Source: Albidovulum sp. bin36 (GTDB lineage: Bacteria > Pseudomonadota > Alphaproteobacteria > Rhodobacterales > Rhodobacteraceae). From it: a DNA stretch of 64,000 bases. Both the position numbers and the translations under genes were made by a program. The DNA is taken from contig MPMP01000020.1 of NCBI GenBank assembly GCA_002238565.1, forward strand, positions 1-64,000. The letters are read 5' to 3'. Below are positions 1 through 10,182 of the stretch, piece after piece. The notes below the pieces were generated by a model that did no database searches, was not told the DNA's origin, and worked only from the letters and a program-made list of their open reading frames with translations. How positions within the stretch are numbered: the first letter of the stretch is position 1; the number at the start of each line of letters is the position of its first letter.

Positions 1-107
1 GCCGGAATCATAGGTTCAATCAGCGACCATTCCTCATCAGTCAGATTGTTTTGACGGCAATCGTCCGTCCGTTTATACTTTGCCTGATTGGCCTCGGTCC
101 AAGCCAT
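1..107 (-). CDS. IS5-family transposase, N-terminal end (continues beyond the window)
   Basis: Reading the minus strand from the ATG at 107 gives 35 residues that start MAWTEANQAKYKR and contain LTDEEWSLIEPMIP. The MxWT start and the LTDxEWxLIEPxxP block are typical of the N-terminus of IS5-family transposases. The frame is open to the window edge, so neither the catalytic part nor the far end of the element can be seen. The element lies immediately behind the stop codon of the TRAP small permease, where a dctM large-permease gene would be expected. The end of the insertion sequence must lie between 108 and about 185, but I could not fix it without its partner repeat. Confidence 0.8.
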   Translation of the reverse strand, partial: MAWTEANQAKYKRTDDCRQNNLTDEEWSLIEPMIP

Positions 108-182
108 GATAGCCTCCATCTGGTGTTACTTTCCTGATGGAATACCATGGTTCGGGGCCAATTGCCACTTTAGGAACAAACT

Positions 183-713
183 CTAGATATCCTCGCCTCG
201 AATTCGAGCGATATCCTTAAGGAATTCGGACAGCGCCTGCAAAATCATGAGCAGAATTCCGGCGCACATTATGATCTTGATCGGCCACATATAGGGGCGC
301 CAGGCTGAATAGCTTCGTTCCGAATATTCTATCGCGTAGTTCGTGCTCGATATTCCCCCGTACAGCAGCACGCCGAGGTAGAATATCAAGAATGCAACCG
401 TAAACGCGTCGAACCAGGCTTTGCGCCTGTCCGGCCATCCGCCGTAGAACAAGTCCATTCGCACATTTGAACCGAGTTGGATCGAATACGGGCCGCCCAG
501 CATATAGTATGCGACCATGGCGAATTGCGCCATTTCGAGAGTCCAGAGCGAGGGAAGAAAGAAGGTTTTCGAGATCGAAGACCAAAGCAGAATGGCGATC
601 AAAACGAAAATTCCGTACATTACCAGTCGCCCAAGACGGCGATTTGCGGCATCGACCCCGCGAACGAAGCTCCTGGACAGCGTATTCATTAGTAACCGAG
701 CTTTTGCATGCAT
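183..713 (-). CDS. TRAP transporter small permease (DctQ family)
   Basis: This 176-residue inner-membrane protein has the size and four-helix pattern of DctQ-type small permeases. Hydrophobic segments lie at about residues 29-48, 62-78, 105-125 and 145-165. It carries the family-like stretch LEMAQFAMVAYYMLGGPYSIQ followed by VRMDLFY. Such proteins work with a large permease (DctM) and a periplasmic binding protein (DctP) to drive Na+-coupled uptake of organic acids. The ATG at 713 has GGAAG five bases upstream. Neither partner gene is nearby: an IS5-type transposase begins just past its stop codon, and the 1.7 kb upstream has no dctP. It may be the stranded remnant of a broken transporter operon. 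Confidence 0.85.
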   Translation of the reverse strand: MHAKARLLMNTLSRSFVRGVDAANRRLGRLVMYGIFVLIAILLWSSISKTFFLPSLWTLEMAQFAMVAYYMLGGPYSIQLGSNVRMDLFYGGWPDRRKAWFDAFTVAFLIFYLGVLLYGGISSTNYAIEYSERSYSAWRPYMWPIKIIMCAGILLMILQALSEFLKDIARIRGEDI

Positions 714-2465
714 TCTTCCGATTCAAGGCAATTGTGTACTCAGCCTTTTCGCCCGAGGCCATCCAGTCAATTAGCCGACTTTTCCAAGAAATTTATGGCG
801 ATTTCAAGAACGACTTTTTTTCCGCCTCCTGGACGAGCCGAAATGAACTCCGCATTTGCCCTGAGACGGAAGGCATAAGTTTCGAATGATGCGCAAGTAT
901 TGACAACTTCGCCCGAGATCGCAGGCGGCCGGCGGATTTACGACCGGCCGAACAAGCGAAGCCTAGGTTGCGAATCCTTCCAACGCGCGGGGCCGTTTGG
1001 AAAATTCCAAAACGATGATCAGTTCATGGAATTAAATGCAGCATGCGAGCCGCCGGCAATAATCGGGCAATTCGAGGATTAGGGACAAAAGTGCAAATCA
1101 TGATTGCCGACTGAACGAAAGTTTGGAACCTCAAGAACTTCGGCGACGGCGAGACCGGTCCGAATTCGCGATTTTGCTTGCCGGCCGACCGAAACGGCAA
1201 TGGAAAACCTGGATTCTTGTTGCCTTGGCGCGCAAGGCCGCCGGCTTCGGCACTCGCAAAAAGCGGAAGAAGCCTTTCGTCGAGGTGAATTCGGCTTGTT
1301 CCGATTCGGCGATAGGATTCAATTTGTTCAGCGCAAGCTGAGATAGAAGGTCAAAGTGGCGAATGGCGACGTCAGGTCGGGAAGCGATCGCCGAATCAGC
1401 CGAAAGCGACAATGGGATTCCGAAAATAGAATAGAAAGCAATTTCGAGAATGCGCGGCGAATCGCCGGGATCACGTGCTTGAAATAACCGTCGGCGCTGC
1501 TACGGCATTGGTCGTTCATTGCTGCCTCTTCACTGGATTTCCCAGAAAGAGCGTAGGTCCGGCGAGACGCAGTGAAGCGCTATATGCTTGATTGGAGAAA
1601 CGAATCAGGCTTGGCGTTCCGCGAAATTTTTCCGCCGGAAAGCAATGGCGCTCGCCGACACCGGTTGCGCGCGGCGGCAAATCCACGGTACGACAATACA
1701 TGCCATCCCGCGATGCGGGGTGAATGCCGACGATTTATGGTACTAAGGCGATCGGAACGAGATGGGGCAGTCGATTTATGGACGACAGCAGGAATTCGTA
1801 AACTTTGGCGCGGGTCGGCGAACGATGATCGACCCGGTAGGGGATATCGCAATCAAGACGGCCGCCTATAATTTCCGCCTCGCTTTAGGAAATTGGCGGG
1901 AATCGCTGCAAGTTTAGCAACTTTCAGGCAAAGCCAGAATTCCAGGCTTCGAGTAGTCTATCGCTGCCGGGCGGAACCGAAAATGTCCGCCTGATTCAAC
2001 TAGCGCTGCGCCGGATTGAGCTTCGAGGGCGAATTCAGCTCGAATGCACTGCCACGGGACGGCTGAAAGCGGATAACGGGATGCCGGCGCGCCGTAAACG
2101 GCTCTATCTGGCGATCAAAGCCTTATCCTCTAATGCCGGCAGGTCCTAAAGACGTTTGTCCCGCCCGTCCGAATCCGAGTTCCGCTCTCCGTGAAACCCG
2201 CGTTTTCATTGCGTTTCGAAGCGGCGCAGTGAATCCGAAGCAAAGTTTCCTTTGACGCGCGGCAGCAGGCAATTAGAATTAGGCGAATGGCAATTGCTCG
2301 TCCCAAAAAATCTGCTCCCGATTGCGATTCTTCTATCCCGTTGCCGAGCGGCTCTAGGGAGATTAGGCTCGGCCTCAAACAGCAATTCCTTCCCTGAGCG
2401 AAATGTGGTAACTAATGTGGTGGGCGTTGCCCGCTACTTGCCATGCCAAGAGGTCGTTAGGAAAA
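714..2465. other. 1.75-kb stretch with no recognisable gene
   Basis: No frame here gives a recognisable protein. The open frames are short, overlap on both strands and look like chance. Base composition resembles the surrounding genome and GAATTC recurs (for example near 1160, 1284, 1792, 1937 and 2031). There is no trace of the dctP gene expected upstream of dctQ, nor of lpxC, which precedes bamD in many alphaproteobacteria. It is either a decayed region or unusually long spacer. Confidence 0.6.
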
Positions 2466-3302
2466 ATGATATTTTTTCGGATCAAGCGATTTATTTTCGT
2501 TTCGGCGGTTTCGGCGGTTTTTCTTGCCGCATGCGGTTCCGACGAAGTCGATCTGGAGACGCTTCCGCCGCAGGGAATTTATCGAACCGCCGACCAGCTG
2601 ATCGAGGACGGCGATTGGCTGGATGCAGCGGAGGCCTACGAAACCATCGAACGCCTTTATCCCTATTCGGACTGGGCCAAGCGCGGTACTATCATGGCGG
2701 CGTTCGCATACCATACAGCAGGCGAATACGAACTAAGCCGAGCGGCTGCGCAGAGATTTGTAGCCTTTTATCCGGCGGACAAGGATGCCGCCTACGCTCA
2801 ATATATCGCCGCTTTGAGCTATTACGATCAAGTCGATGCGCGGGGGCGCGATCTGGAAGTTTCCATGATGTCGCTGCAGTCGCTGCGAGCCGTTGCGGAA
2901 AACTATCCCGACAGCAGGTTCGCAAAATCTTCATTGCTGAAATACGACCTTGTTGTTGATCATATCGCCGCTAAGGAAATGGAAATCGGCCGCTACTATT
3001 TAAAGCGAGGCCATTTCATGGCGGCGATCGGCAGATTTAGGACAGTGGTCGGCAAGTATGGAACGACTAGGCACGTGCAGGAAGCGCTTTACCGCTTGGT
3101 CGAATCCTATCTGGCTTTGGGATTGACGGAGGATGCTGTTCGTTCGGCGGCTCTGCTCGGTCACAATTACGTGAATTCGGTATGGTATCGGGATGCCTAT
3201 GATCTCCTGAAACGCCCGAAATCTCTTCGAAAGCCGTCTATTGTTTCTGGAAGCATTCCGGAAAGATTCGTCAGGGAAACATTGTTGGGCGACCCGATCT
3301 AA
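2466..3302 (+). CDS. bamD: Outer membrane assembly lipoprotein BamD
   Basis: This 278-residue protein is a TPR-type lipoprotein of the BAM complex, which inserts beta-barrel proteins into the outer membrane. The ATG at 2466 gives a lipoprotein signal MIFFRIKRFIFVSAVSAV with lipobox LAAC (Cys at residue about 22). I preferred it to a codon at 2415 that would bury the signal. Helical repeats follow, with the family-typical YRTADQLIEDGDWLDAAEAYE and RLYPYSDWAKR, then FYPADKDAAYAQYIAALSYYDQV and the later YPDSRFA. Length is normal for BamD. It is followed after 217 bases by recN, as in many alphaproteobacteria, although lpxC does not precede it here. Confidence 0.95.
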   Translation: MIFFRIKRFIFVSAVSAVFLAACGSDEVDLETLPPQGIYRTADQLIEDGDWLDAAEAYETIERLYPYSDWAKRGTIMAAFAYHTAGEYELSRAAAQRFVAFYPADKDAAYAQYIAALSYYDQVDARGRDLEVSMMSLQSLRAVAENYPDSRFAKSSLLKYDLVVDHIAAKEMEIGRYYLKRGHFMAAIGRFRTVVGKYGTTRHVQEALYRLVESYLALGLTEDAVRSAALLGHNYVNSVWYRDAYDLLKRPKSLRKPSIVSGSIPERFVRETLLGDPI

Positions 3303-3519
3303 TTTCCAGGCTTCGTGTCCGAAGCGTTCCATTGGACGATAGGCAAAGATTCCTTGGATCTAAAAATTGCGAAATCGAACGCTTCCGCTGCCGGATTCCT
3401 TCGAAATTTGATCCGGAAATCGGCGAATTCGAGTGTTTCGGATCTTTCGCTCAATTGACGCGAAGCCAGTGTTCGGCGAACCAGATGCAACTTAGCAGAT
3501 TAGGAATCTATGGGTAGGC

Positions 3520-5172
3520 ATGCTCCGGGGACTGTCGATAGCGAACGTATTGTTGATTCGGGAGCTGGATCTCGAGTTCGAATCCGGCCTCAACGTGCTT
3601 ACCGGCGAAACGGGGGCGGGAAAGTCGATTTTACTTGATGCGCTGGGGTTCGTCCTGGGGCTTCATGGACGGGCCGAGATAGCTTCATTCGATGCCCGAG
3701 ACGGAGAAATTTCCGCGAGCTTCGAATTGCCGGGCAATCACCCGGTTAGAGAATTGTTGACCGAGCGCGGATTCGCCGGCGGGGATGAGCTCGTGCTAAG
3801 GCGCAAGGCGACGGCAACCGGGCGACGAAGCGCATTTGTCAACGAACGTCGATGCTCTAGCGCCGCTCTACGGGAGATCGGCGCGTCTCTCGTCGAATTC
3901 CACGGCCAGAACGATGATCGGGGATTGCTCAACCCATCGAATCACAAAAAGTTCCTTGACGACTTTGCCGGCGCTTCGGACATTCTCGCGATTTGCGCAG
4001 GAGCCTGGAATGACAGGAAAGCGGCGAGAGCGGAACTTGATAAGGCTAAATCCATGCTGGAGGACTCAAGGTCGGAGGTCGAGTACTTGGAACATGCCGT
4101 GGCTTCCCTGAAGCAGCTGAACCCTAGGCACGGCGAGGAAGAGGAGCTGGATTCGCGTCGCCGGATAATGAAGAACTCCGCCAAAATCATGGAATACGTC
4201 GCCAAGGCTGAAAATTCGATCGGCGAGTCGGGAGCCGAAGCCATGATCGACCAGGCTCGGAGCTGGCTCGAGGACGCATCGACGCATTCGAACGGCAAGC
4301 TCAATGAAATCGTCTCGGCGCTCGAGCGCGCTTTTTCAGAGCTCGGCGAAGCTCAGCAAGGGCTGCAGGAATTCAGAGCGTCGCTCGAATTCGATCAGTA
4401 CGAACTGGAAGCCGTCGAAGAGCGGCTATTCGACATCCGGGCGGCGGCGAGAAAGCACAGGGTCGCGACCGTGGATTTGCCGGACCTGGTTCAGCGACTG
4501 GAAAGCGATCTTGATCGCTTGAAAGCCGGCGAGACCAAAATCGATGAGCTGACGCGAAAATTTTCCGCGGCCGATGAGAATTACGAGGCTGCCGCTGCCC
4601 GCCTCTCGAAAACCCGGCGGCGCGCGGCGGCCAAGCTGGACAAGGCCATGTCCAAAGAGCTGGCGCCGGTAAAACTCGACAAGGCGAAGTTTTCAACCGA
4701 AATCGGCGAAGGGAGTCGCGGAGTCGATGGCCGCGACAGGATTCAATTCCATGCAACGACCAATCCGGGAACGCCTCCGGGGCCGATAAACCGCATCGCC
4801 TCTGGAGGCGAGCTGTCGCGATTCATTCTGTCGCTGAAAGTCTGCCTAGCGTCGGGCGGCGGCGAAGGATGCATGATTTTCGATGAAATCGACCGCGGGG
4901 TAGGCGGCGCCACGGCCGATGCGATCGGGCGACGCCTGAAGTCTCTCGCCGAGAATTCCCAGGTTCTAGTGGTAACTCATTCGCCGCAGGTGGCGGCATT
5001 CGGCGACTTTCATTGGCGCGTTGAAAAAAGCTCCGGGAAATCCGAATCGACGACTCGAGTTGTCGGCCTCGGAAAGGAAGAGCGAGTTCGCGAGATTGCG
5101 AGAATGCTCGCGGGCGACGAGATAACCGCCGAAGCGGTCGCCGCGGCGAAGTCCTTGCTAACTCGAGCCTGA
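3520..5172 (+). CDS. recN: DNA repair protein RecN
   Basis: RecN is an SMC-like ATPase that acts in repair of double-strand breaks. The 550-residue protein has Walker A GETGAGKS at residues 29-36, a central coiled-coil region rich in Glu, Lys and Ala (about 160-380), the ABC signature SGGELSRF near residue 428 and Walker B MIFDEIDRGVGG near 452, followed by the H-loop VVTHSPQVAAFGD. Length matches the family. It is transcribed in the same direction as bamD and converges with the aminopeptidase gene downstream, with only 35 bases between the two stop codons. The usual next gene, ligA, is absent. Confidence 0.97.
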   Translation: MLRGLSIANVLLIRELDLEFESGLNVLTGETGAGKSILLDALGFVLGLHGRAEIASFDARDGEISASFELPGNHPVRELLTERGFAGGDELVLRRKATATGRRSAFVNERRCSSAALREIGASLVEFHGQNDDRGLLNPSNHKKFLDDFAGASDILAICAGAWNDRKAARAELDKAKSMLEDSRSEVEYLEHAVASLKQLNPRHGEEEELDSRRRIMKNSAKIMEYVAKAENSIGESGAEAMIDQARSWLEDASTHSNGKLNEIVSALERAFSELGEAQQGLQEFRASLEFDQYELEAVEERLFDIRAAARKHRVATVDLPDLVQRLESDLDRLKAGETKIDELTRKFSAADENYEAAAARLSKTRRRAAAKLDKAMSKELAPVKLDKAKFSTEIGEGSRGVDGRDRIQFHATTNPGTPPGPINRIASGGELSRFILSLKVCLASGGGEGCMIFDEIDRGVGGATADAIGRRLKSLAENSQVLVVTHSPQVAAFGDFHWRVEKSSGKSESTTRVVGLGKEERVREIARMLAGDEITAEAVAAAKSLLTRA

Positions 5173-5207
5173 CAAGGCCAGGAAGCTTCGGCCAAGCCGT
5201 TGATTGA

Positions 5208-7016
5208 CTAAATTGGTCGGCAGGCGGAGTGAAGCCAAGCTCTGGCGCTGGACGTGCATCGCGGCCCGATCTGTCGCAGGACAGACGCATGGTATTCGTT
5301 TAGCCAAGTCCGTTCGCATTCCGTTAGCATGGCTCTTTCGGCGATGGACAAGTCTATCGGCACGAGAGTGAGCGTGCGAAAGCACAGCATTTTCGGGCCG
5401 ACCTTGCGTTCCGCAACGGAATATTTTTTCGCGATGGCCAGGTTTTCAATCCGAATGCCGAATTCGAAATCTTGGTAGCAGCCCGGTTCGATCGACAATA
5501 TCATGCCGGAGCGAATCGGCGCGCGCGATCTGCCGCCAAGTTGTTGCGGTCCTTCGTGGACCCCGAGAAAGTGGCCGACCCCGTGGCCCGTGGAATGCCC
5601 GAAATCGAGACCGGCCATCCACAGATGGTAGCGTGCGAACGCATCGAGTTCGGTTCCTGTACGTCCTTCGGGCCAGCGGCAGCGCGAAACCCAAATCAGC
5701 CCCTTGAGCACGCGGGTATAGATTTCGCGCAGTTCAGGCTTGATTTCGCCTAGTCCGACCGTTCGCGTAACATCGGTGGTACCATCGAGATACTGGCCTC
5801 CGGAATCCAGAAGCAGCAATTCTCCCCTGCGGAGCATCCGATTGCTGTGCTTCGTAACTTTATAGTGGACGATTGCGCCGTTCGGCCCCGAGGCGGCGAT
5901 CGTTTCGAAACTGATGTCCTGAAGCGCCCCCGTATCGACTCTGCATCGCTCGAGCTTTCGAACGGCGTCGATTTCCGTGATGCCGTCGGATGCGGCTGAA
6001 TGGAGCCAGGCGAGAAATTCTACCATGGCCGTGCCGTCTCGAAGGTGCGCTTCGGCGACTCCGGCCGTTTCGACTGCGTTTCTAATCGCCTTCGGCTCTT
6101 CGCACGGGTCGGGGCCGAAAACTAGCTTGATCCCCGCCGATTCGAGACAATTGGAGACCCAGTCCGGCAATGTCGATTCGGTCGCGAGTACAGGCCCCGG
6201 AATCGAAGTCAAAAAATCGCCGAGAAAATCGAAATTTCGAATTCTAACGTCGGGCCCGAGATGCTCTAGAGCTGATTCGCCGAACATTTCCGGACGCGCG
6301 AACAACTCTGCGGAACCGTCCCTGTTCAGTATCGCGTACGCATGCGCGACAGGCGTTCTTTGAATGTCGGTTCCGCGTATATTGAGTAGCCAGGCGATGG
6401 ATTCGGGAGAAGCTATGAAAGCGGCGCTTAGTTCGCTTCCGAGCGCCGACCTCGCGATTCGGCTCCGCTTCGACTCATGGGGTTCGCCCGAGAATTCGAG
6501 CGGATACGGCGCTACGGTTCTCGCCGGACGCGGCGGCCTGTCATCCCAAATTCGATCAACCAGGTTGTCAATCGCCCTGAGCTCGATATCCTCGCTCTCG
6601 ATTTCCGAACGAAGTGCGCTGATTTCCTTTCGCGTATGAAGCCATGCATCGTAGCCCACGACGGAGCCCGCCGTCAGATTGGCCGCGAGCCATTGCGAAA
6701 CGCCGCTGCTTTTCTTTCCGGCCTCACGAGTTTCGAATTCGGTTCTGTCGACTTGGAGCCTGGCTTGGATGCGGTAGCGCGAATCGACAAAAATCGCAGC
6801 CCGCCGCGACAATGCAATGCATAATCCGGCAGAGCCGGTAAATCCTGTAAGCCATTCGAGTCTGCGGTCGCACGGCGCCACCCACTCGCCCTGGAAGGCG
6901 TCGGACCTGGGAACGAGGAATCCCGCCACGCCGGAATCGGACATTGCCTTGCGCAGCCTTGCCAGCCTTGGCGGGCCTTGGCGCGGCGTCGCGTCGCTGT
7001 CGAATTCCTGCAGCAA
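5208..7016 (-). CDS. Xaa-Pro aminopeptidase (M24B family)
   Basis: This cytoplasmic metallopeptidase should remove N-terminal residues that precede proline. It has two creatinase-like N-terminal domains and a C-terminal pita-bread domain. The metal ligands are visible in LLLDSGGQYLDGTTDVTRT, in GHSTGHGVGHFLGVHEGP, in SIEPGCY and near IRIEN. The C-terminal portion LTLVPIDLSIAE is also family-typical. I place the start at the TTG at 7016, which gives LQEFDSDATPRQGPPRLARL, the usual N-terminus; the stop codon of cobT (7020-7018) is one base upstream. A TTG at 7082 would overlap cobT by 65 bases, and the first ATG (6944) would cut into the conserved region. The tight junction suggests translational coupling with cobT. 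Confidence 0.9.
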   Translation of the reverse strand: MLQEFDSDATPRQGPPRLARLRKAMSDSGVAGFLVPRSDAFQGEWVAPCDRRLEWLTGFTGSAGLCIALSRRAAIFVDSRYRIQARLQVDRTEFETREAGKKSSGVSQWLAANLTAGSVVGYDAWLHTRKEISALRSEIESEDIELRAIDNLVDRIWDDRPPRPARTVAPYPLEFSGEPHESKRSRIARSALGSELSAAFIASPESIAWLLNIRGTDIQRTPVAHAYAILNRDGSAELFARPEMFGESALEHLGPDVRIRNFDFLGDFLTSIPGPVLATESTLPDWVSNCLESAGIKLVFGPDPCEEPKAIRNAVETAGVAEAHLRDGTAMVEFLAWLHSAASDGITEIDAVRKLERCRVDTGALQDISFETIAASGPNGAIVHYKVTKHSNRMLRRGELLLLDSGGQYLDGTTDVTRTVGLGEIKPELREIYTRVLKGLIWVSRCRWPEGRTGTELDAFARYHLWMAGLDFGHSTGHGVGHFLGVHEGPQQLGGRSRAPIRSGMILSIEPGCYQDFEFGIRIENLAIAKKYSVAERKVGPKMLCFRTLTLVPIDLSIAERAMLTECERTWLNEYHASVLRQIGPRCTSSARAWLHSACRPI

Positions 7017-7017
7017 G

Positions 7018-8895
7018 CTAGACGGCGCGCCCACGCCTGGGCGAACCGGGAAGAACCGTATTCGCGTCGAAAAGGTCAACAAGCTGTTCCGTCATCGCGC
7101 TTGCCAATTGCTCGACATCCGAAATGGTTACCGCGCGCCCGTAGTAAGTCGTCACGTCGTGGCCTATTCCGATCGCGATCAATTCCGCGACCCTTTGCCT
7201 CGCGATCATGGCAATTACATTTCTAAGATGCACTTCGAGGTAGTTGGCGGAATTGACGCTCAGCGTGGAATCGTCTACCGGCGCTCCGTCCGAAATCACC
7301 ATGAGAATCTTGCGCGACTCCGCTCTCGCCGCAAGGCGCCGGTGCGCCCACTCGAGAGCTTCGCCGTCGATGTTTTCCTTTAGCAGCCCTTCCTTCATCA
7401 TGAGTCCCAAGTTGAGGCGCGCTCTCCGCCACGGCGCATCCGCGCTCTTGTAGACGATATGGCGAATGTCGTTCAGCCTGCCTGGAGAATTCGGCCGTCC
7501 TTTTTCCATCCATGCTTCCCGGCTTCGTCCGCCCTTCCACGCGCGGGTCGTGAATCCGAGAATTTCAACCTTGACCTGGCAGCGCTCGAGAGTCCGAGCA
7601 AGCAAATCGGCGCAAACCGCCGCGATCGTGATCGGACGCCCTCTCATCGAGCCGGAATTGTCGAGCAGAAGCGTAACAACCGTATCGCGGAACTCCATAT
7701 CCTTCTCGACTTTGAACGAGAGGGGCGTCGCGGGGTTGGCGACGATGCGGGCTAATCGACCGGCGTCGAGAATGCCTTCCTCTCTGTCGAACTCCCAGTA
7801 TCGGTTCTGCTGAGCCAGCAGTCGGCGCTGAAGCTTGTTCGCAAGCCTGCCGACAGTTCCTTTCAAGGGCTCGAGCTGCCTATCGAGATTCTCTCGGAGC
7901 CTCGCGAGCTCGGCCGGCTCGGCCAAATTCTCGGCGCGAATCTCCTCGTCGAAGACGGTGGTATAAATTGCGTATCTCGGATCGGCTTGCGAAGGGCTTC
8001 TGGGAAGGTCGTCAGTTGGAGGATCGCCGAGATCCGCTTCAATATCGGCCGCTTGCTCCAGCTCCTCGATTTCGCCGTCCGCAATCTGCAGATCCGAAAC
8101 GTCGAAATCTTCGGGGCTGGATTCGCTTTCCGTCTGCTCCTGGCTTGATTCCTCGCCCTCCCGGTTTTGTTCCCGAGGCTGATTGTCGCCGGAGTCCTCT
8201 GCGGATTCCTCGTCGTCCTGCTCATCGTCATCCCGGTCGGGGTCGTCTCCAAGCTCGTCGGCAAATCCCAGTTCGCCGATGAATCTGCGTGCGTATTTCG
8301 CGAATTTCGCCTGATCTTCCAGCGCCGACTCCATGACGCTCATGGAGTCCGACGAATCCTGCTCTATGACATCGCGCCACAGTTCCAAAACCTTCGAAGC
8401 GGAATGCGGCAGTTCACGGCCTGTTGCGAATTGCCTGAACATGTAGCCGACGGCATCGGCAAGCGGGACGTCGGACTTTTGCGTAACCCGGTCGTAGCCG
8501 CTCTTTTTGGCCTGGCTAGCAATTCTGGCATGGATGTTCGTCGCAGTACCCGGCATTTCCCGCGCGCCGATGGACTCGCATCGAACCGATTCCAGCGTTT
8601 CGTAGATTTGCTTCGCCGTATCGCCTGCGGGCAAATAGCGGCTGAACGTGGCCGCGTCGTGAAATTTGCGCCTAAGCGCCAGCCCGTCGGCCGTGCCTCG
8701 CACGGCCATCGCGTCTTCGCGGGTCAATTGCTTGGCAAGCAGCGGCAGGCGAATGGATTCGCCCGACATGCCGGAAGGGTCGGCGGAGAAGCTGACTTTC
8801 AAGTCCGCGTCGTCGGCGATCGACCTGGTCGTCTCCGCCAGCGCTTTCTTGAATTCCTCGACGCTGTCGCGATACTGCTCGGTCACTCTTGGCAA
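7018..8895 (-). CDS. cobT: Cobaltochelatase subunit CobT
   Basis: CobT is the subunit of the ATP-dependent aerobic cobaltochelatase that, with CobS and CobN, inserts cobalt into hydrogenobyrinic acid a,c-diamide. The 625-residue protein shows the family layout: a conserved N-terminal domain, a very acidic middle (about residues 205-300, rich in Asp, Glu and Gln), and a C-terminal von Willebrand A domain with the MIDAS motif DNSGSMRG near residue 410 and later [12 protein letters not shown]. The start is uncertain: the TTG at 8895 and a GTG three codons later are both possible. It follows cobS by 36 bases on the same strand. cobN is not in the window. Confidence 0.93.
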   Translation of the reverse strand: MPRVTEQYRDSVEEFKKALAETTRSIADDADLKVSFSADPSGMSGESIRLPLLAKQLTREDAMAVRGTADGLALRRKFHDAATFSRYLPAGDTAKQIYETLESVRCESIGAREMPGTATNIHARIASQAKKSGYDRVTQKSDVPLADAVGYMFRQFATGRELPHSASKVLELWRDVIEQDSSDSMSVMESALEDQAKFAKYARRFIGELGFADELGDDPDRDDDEQDDEESAEDSGDNQPREQNREGEESSQEQTESESSPEDFDVSDLQIADGEIEELEQAADIEADLGDPPTDDLPRSPSQADPRYAIYTTVFDEEIRAENLAEPAELARLRENLDRQLEPLKGTVGRLANKLQRRLLAQQNRYWEFDREEGILDAGRLARIVANPATPLSFKVEKDMEFRDTVVTLLLDNSGSMRGRPITIAAVCADLLARTLERCQVKVEILGFTTRAWKGGRSREAWMEKGRPNSPGRLNDIRHIVYKSADAPWRRARLNLGLMMKEGLLKENIDGEALEWAHRRLAARAESRKILMVISDGAPVDDSTLSVNSANYLEVHLRNVIAMIARQRVAELIAIGIGHDVTTYYGRAVTISDVEQLASAMTEQLVDLFDANTVLPGSPRRGRAV

Positions 8896-8931
8896 ATCCG
8901 GTTTCGAGCTATGACGGGCGGCTAGGCGGCG

Positions 8932-9918
8932 CTAGCCCGCGCTAGGGCCAACCGCGCTTTCCGGCAGTTCCTCGTCGAAGCAGCGCTGGTAGAATTCCGC
9001 TACGGTCGGCCTCTCGAGCTCGTCGCACTTGTTCAGGAAGCTGACCCTGAAAGCATAGCCGCAGTTTCTGAAAATCTCGGTGTTCTCGGCCCAGGCGATA
9101 ACCGTTCGCGGGCTCATCACGGTCGACAGGTCCCCGTTCATAAACGCCGACCTCGTCAAGTCGGCGACGGTAACCATGCGGCTTATCGTCTGCCGACCCT
9201 TCTCGTTATTGAAATTCGGCGTTTTGGAAAGAACAATCTGCGTTTCGGCGTCGTGGGAAAGGTAGTTCAAGGTCGCTACCAGGGACCACCGGTCCATTTG
9301 ACCCTGGTTGATCTGCTGCGTTCCGTGGTAGAGGCCGGTCGTATCGCCGAGGCCGACCGTATTCGTCGTCGAGAATATCCTGAAATGAGGATGCGGAACT
9401 ATGACCTCGTTCTGGTCGAGGAGGGTCAGCCTGCCTTCCGATTCCAGAACCCGCTGGATGACGAACATCACGTCGGCGCGGCCAGCGTCGTATTCATCGA
9501 AAACCAGCGCGACTCGGTTGCGCAGCGCCCATGGCAGTATGCCTTCGTGGAATTCGGTTATCTGCTTCCCGTTCCTGAGCTTGATCGCATCCTTGCCGAT
9601 AAGGTCGATGCGCGAAATATGGCTGTCCAAATTAACCCGGACGCACGGCCAGTTCAGCCTCGCGGCGACCTGCTCGATATGCGTCGATTTCCCGGTGCCG
9701 TGGTATCCTTGAATCATGACCCGTCGATTGTGCGAGAATCCCGCAATAATTGCCAATGTAGTGTCCGGGTCGAACTTGTATGTCGGGTCGAAATCCGGAA
9801 CCATTTCGTCGGGTTCGTCGAAGCCGAGGACCTCGGCGTCAGTATCGATTCCAAAAGATTCGCGGACGGATATGCGCCTGTTCGGATGGATTAGTTTGTC
9901 ATTGCTGACGTGGGCCAT
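8932..9918 (-). CDS. cobS: Cobaltochelatase subunit CobS
   Basis: CobS is the AAA+ ATPase of the aerobic cobaltochelatase and forms a ring with CobT. The 328-residue protein has Walker A GYHGTGKS at residues 71-78, Walker [10 protein letters not shown] at 137-145, and the family blocks [17 protein letters not shown] and [20 protein letters not shown]. Its length is normal. The ATG at 9918 has a GGA element upstream. Gene order J-domain protein, cobS, cobT on one strand with bolA divergent is a widespread alphaproteobacterial arrangement. Confidence 0.96.
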   Translation of the reverse strand: MAHVSNDKLIHPNRRISVRESFGIDTDAEVLGFDEPDEMVPDFDPTYKFDPDTTLAIIAGFSHNRRVMIQGYHGTGKSTHIEQVAARLNWPCVRVNLDSHISRIDLIGKDAIKLRNGKQITEFHEGILPWALRNRVALVFDEYDAGRADVMFVIQRVLESEGRLTLLDQNEVIVPHPHFRIFSTTNTVGLGDTTGLYHGTQQINQGQMDRWSLVATLNYLSHDAETQIVLSKTPNFNNEKGRQTISRMVTVADLTRSAFMNGDLSTVMSPRTVIAWAENTEIFRNCGYAFRVSFLNKCDELERPTVAEFYQRCFDEELPESAVGPSAG

Positions 9919-10182
9919 TTGGATTCCAAGAAAAGTTGATTCTGCGATCTTCTACTGAATTAAAATGCCCAAAGGCGCAAGTGGAAGCTAATCAAGCGTC
10001 AGCCTGATTCATCGAAGAATTTATCCTCGATGAATTTGCCAAGTTCGATACCTGCGACCAGCAAATGTTCGACGCGATTCGATGATTGCCTATGCATTCG
10101 CGCGCACGCGGGCCGGCAAAGGATTCCGGGTTCGATGAACAAAGCGGCAGAATGCGCGCGTTATGGGGGCAATGCGATCGCC

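Noticed and set aside
3565-3590. GTTCGAATCC-like sequence, as in a tRNA T-arm
   Set aside because: It lies inside recN and no acceptor stem or anticodon arm can be built around it.
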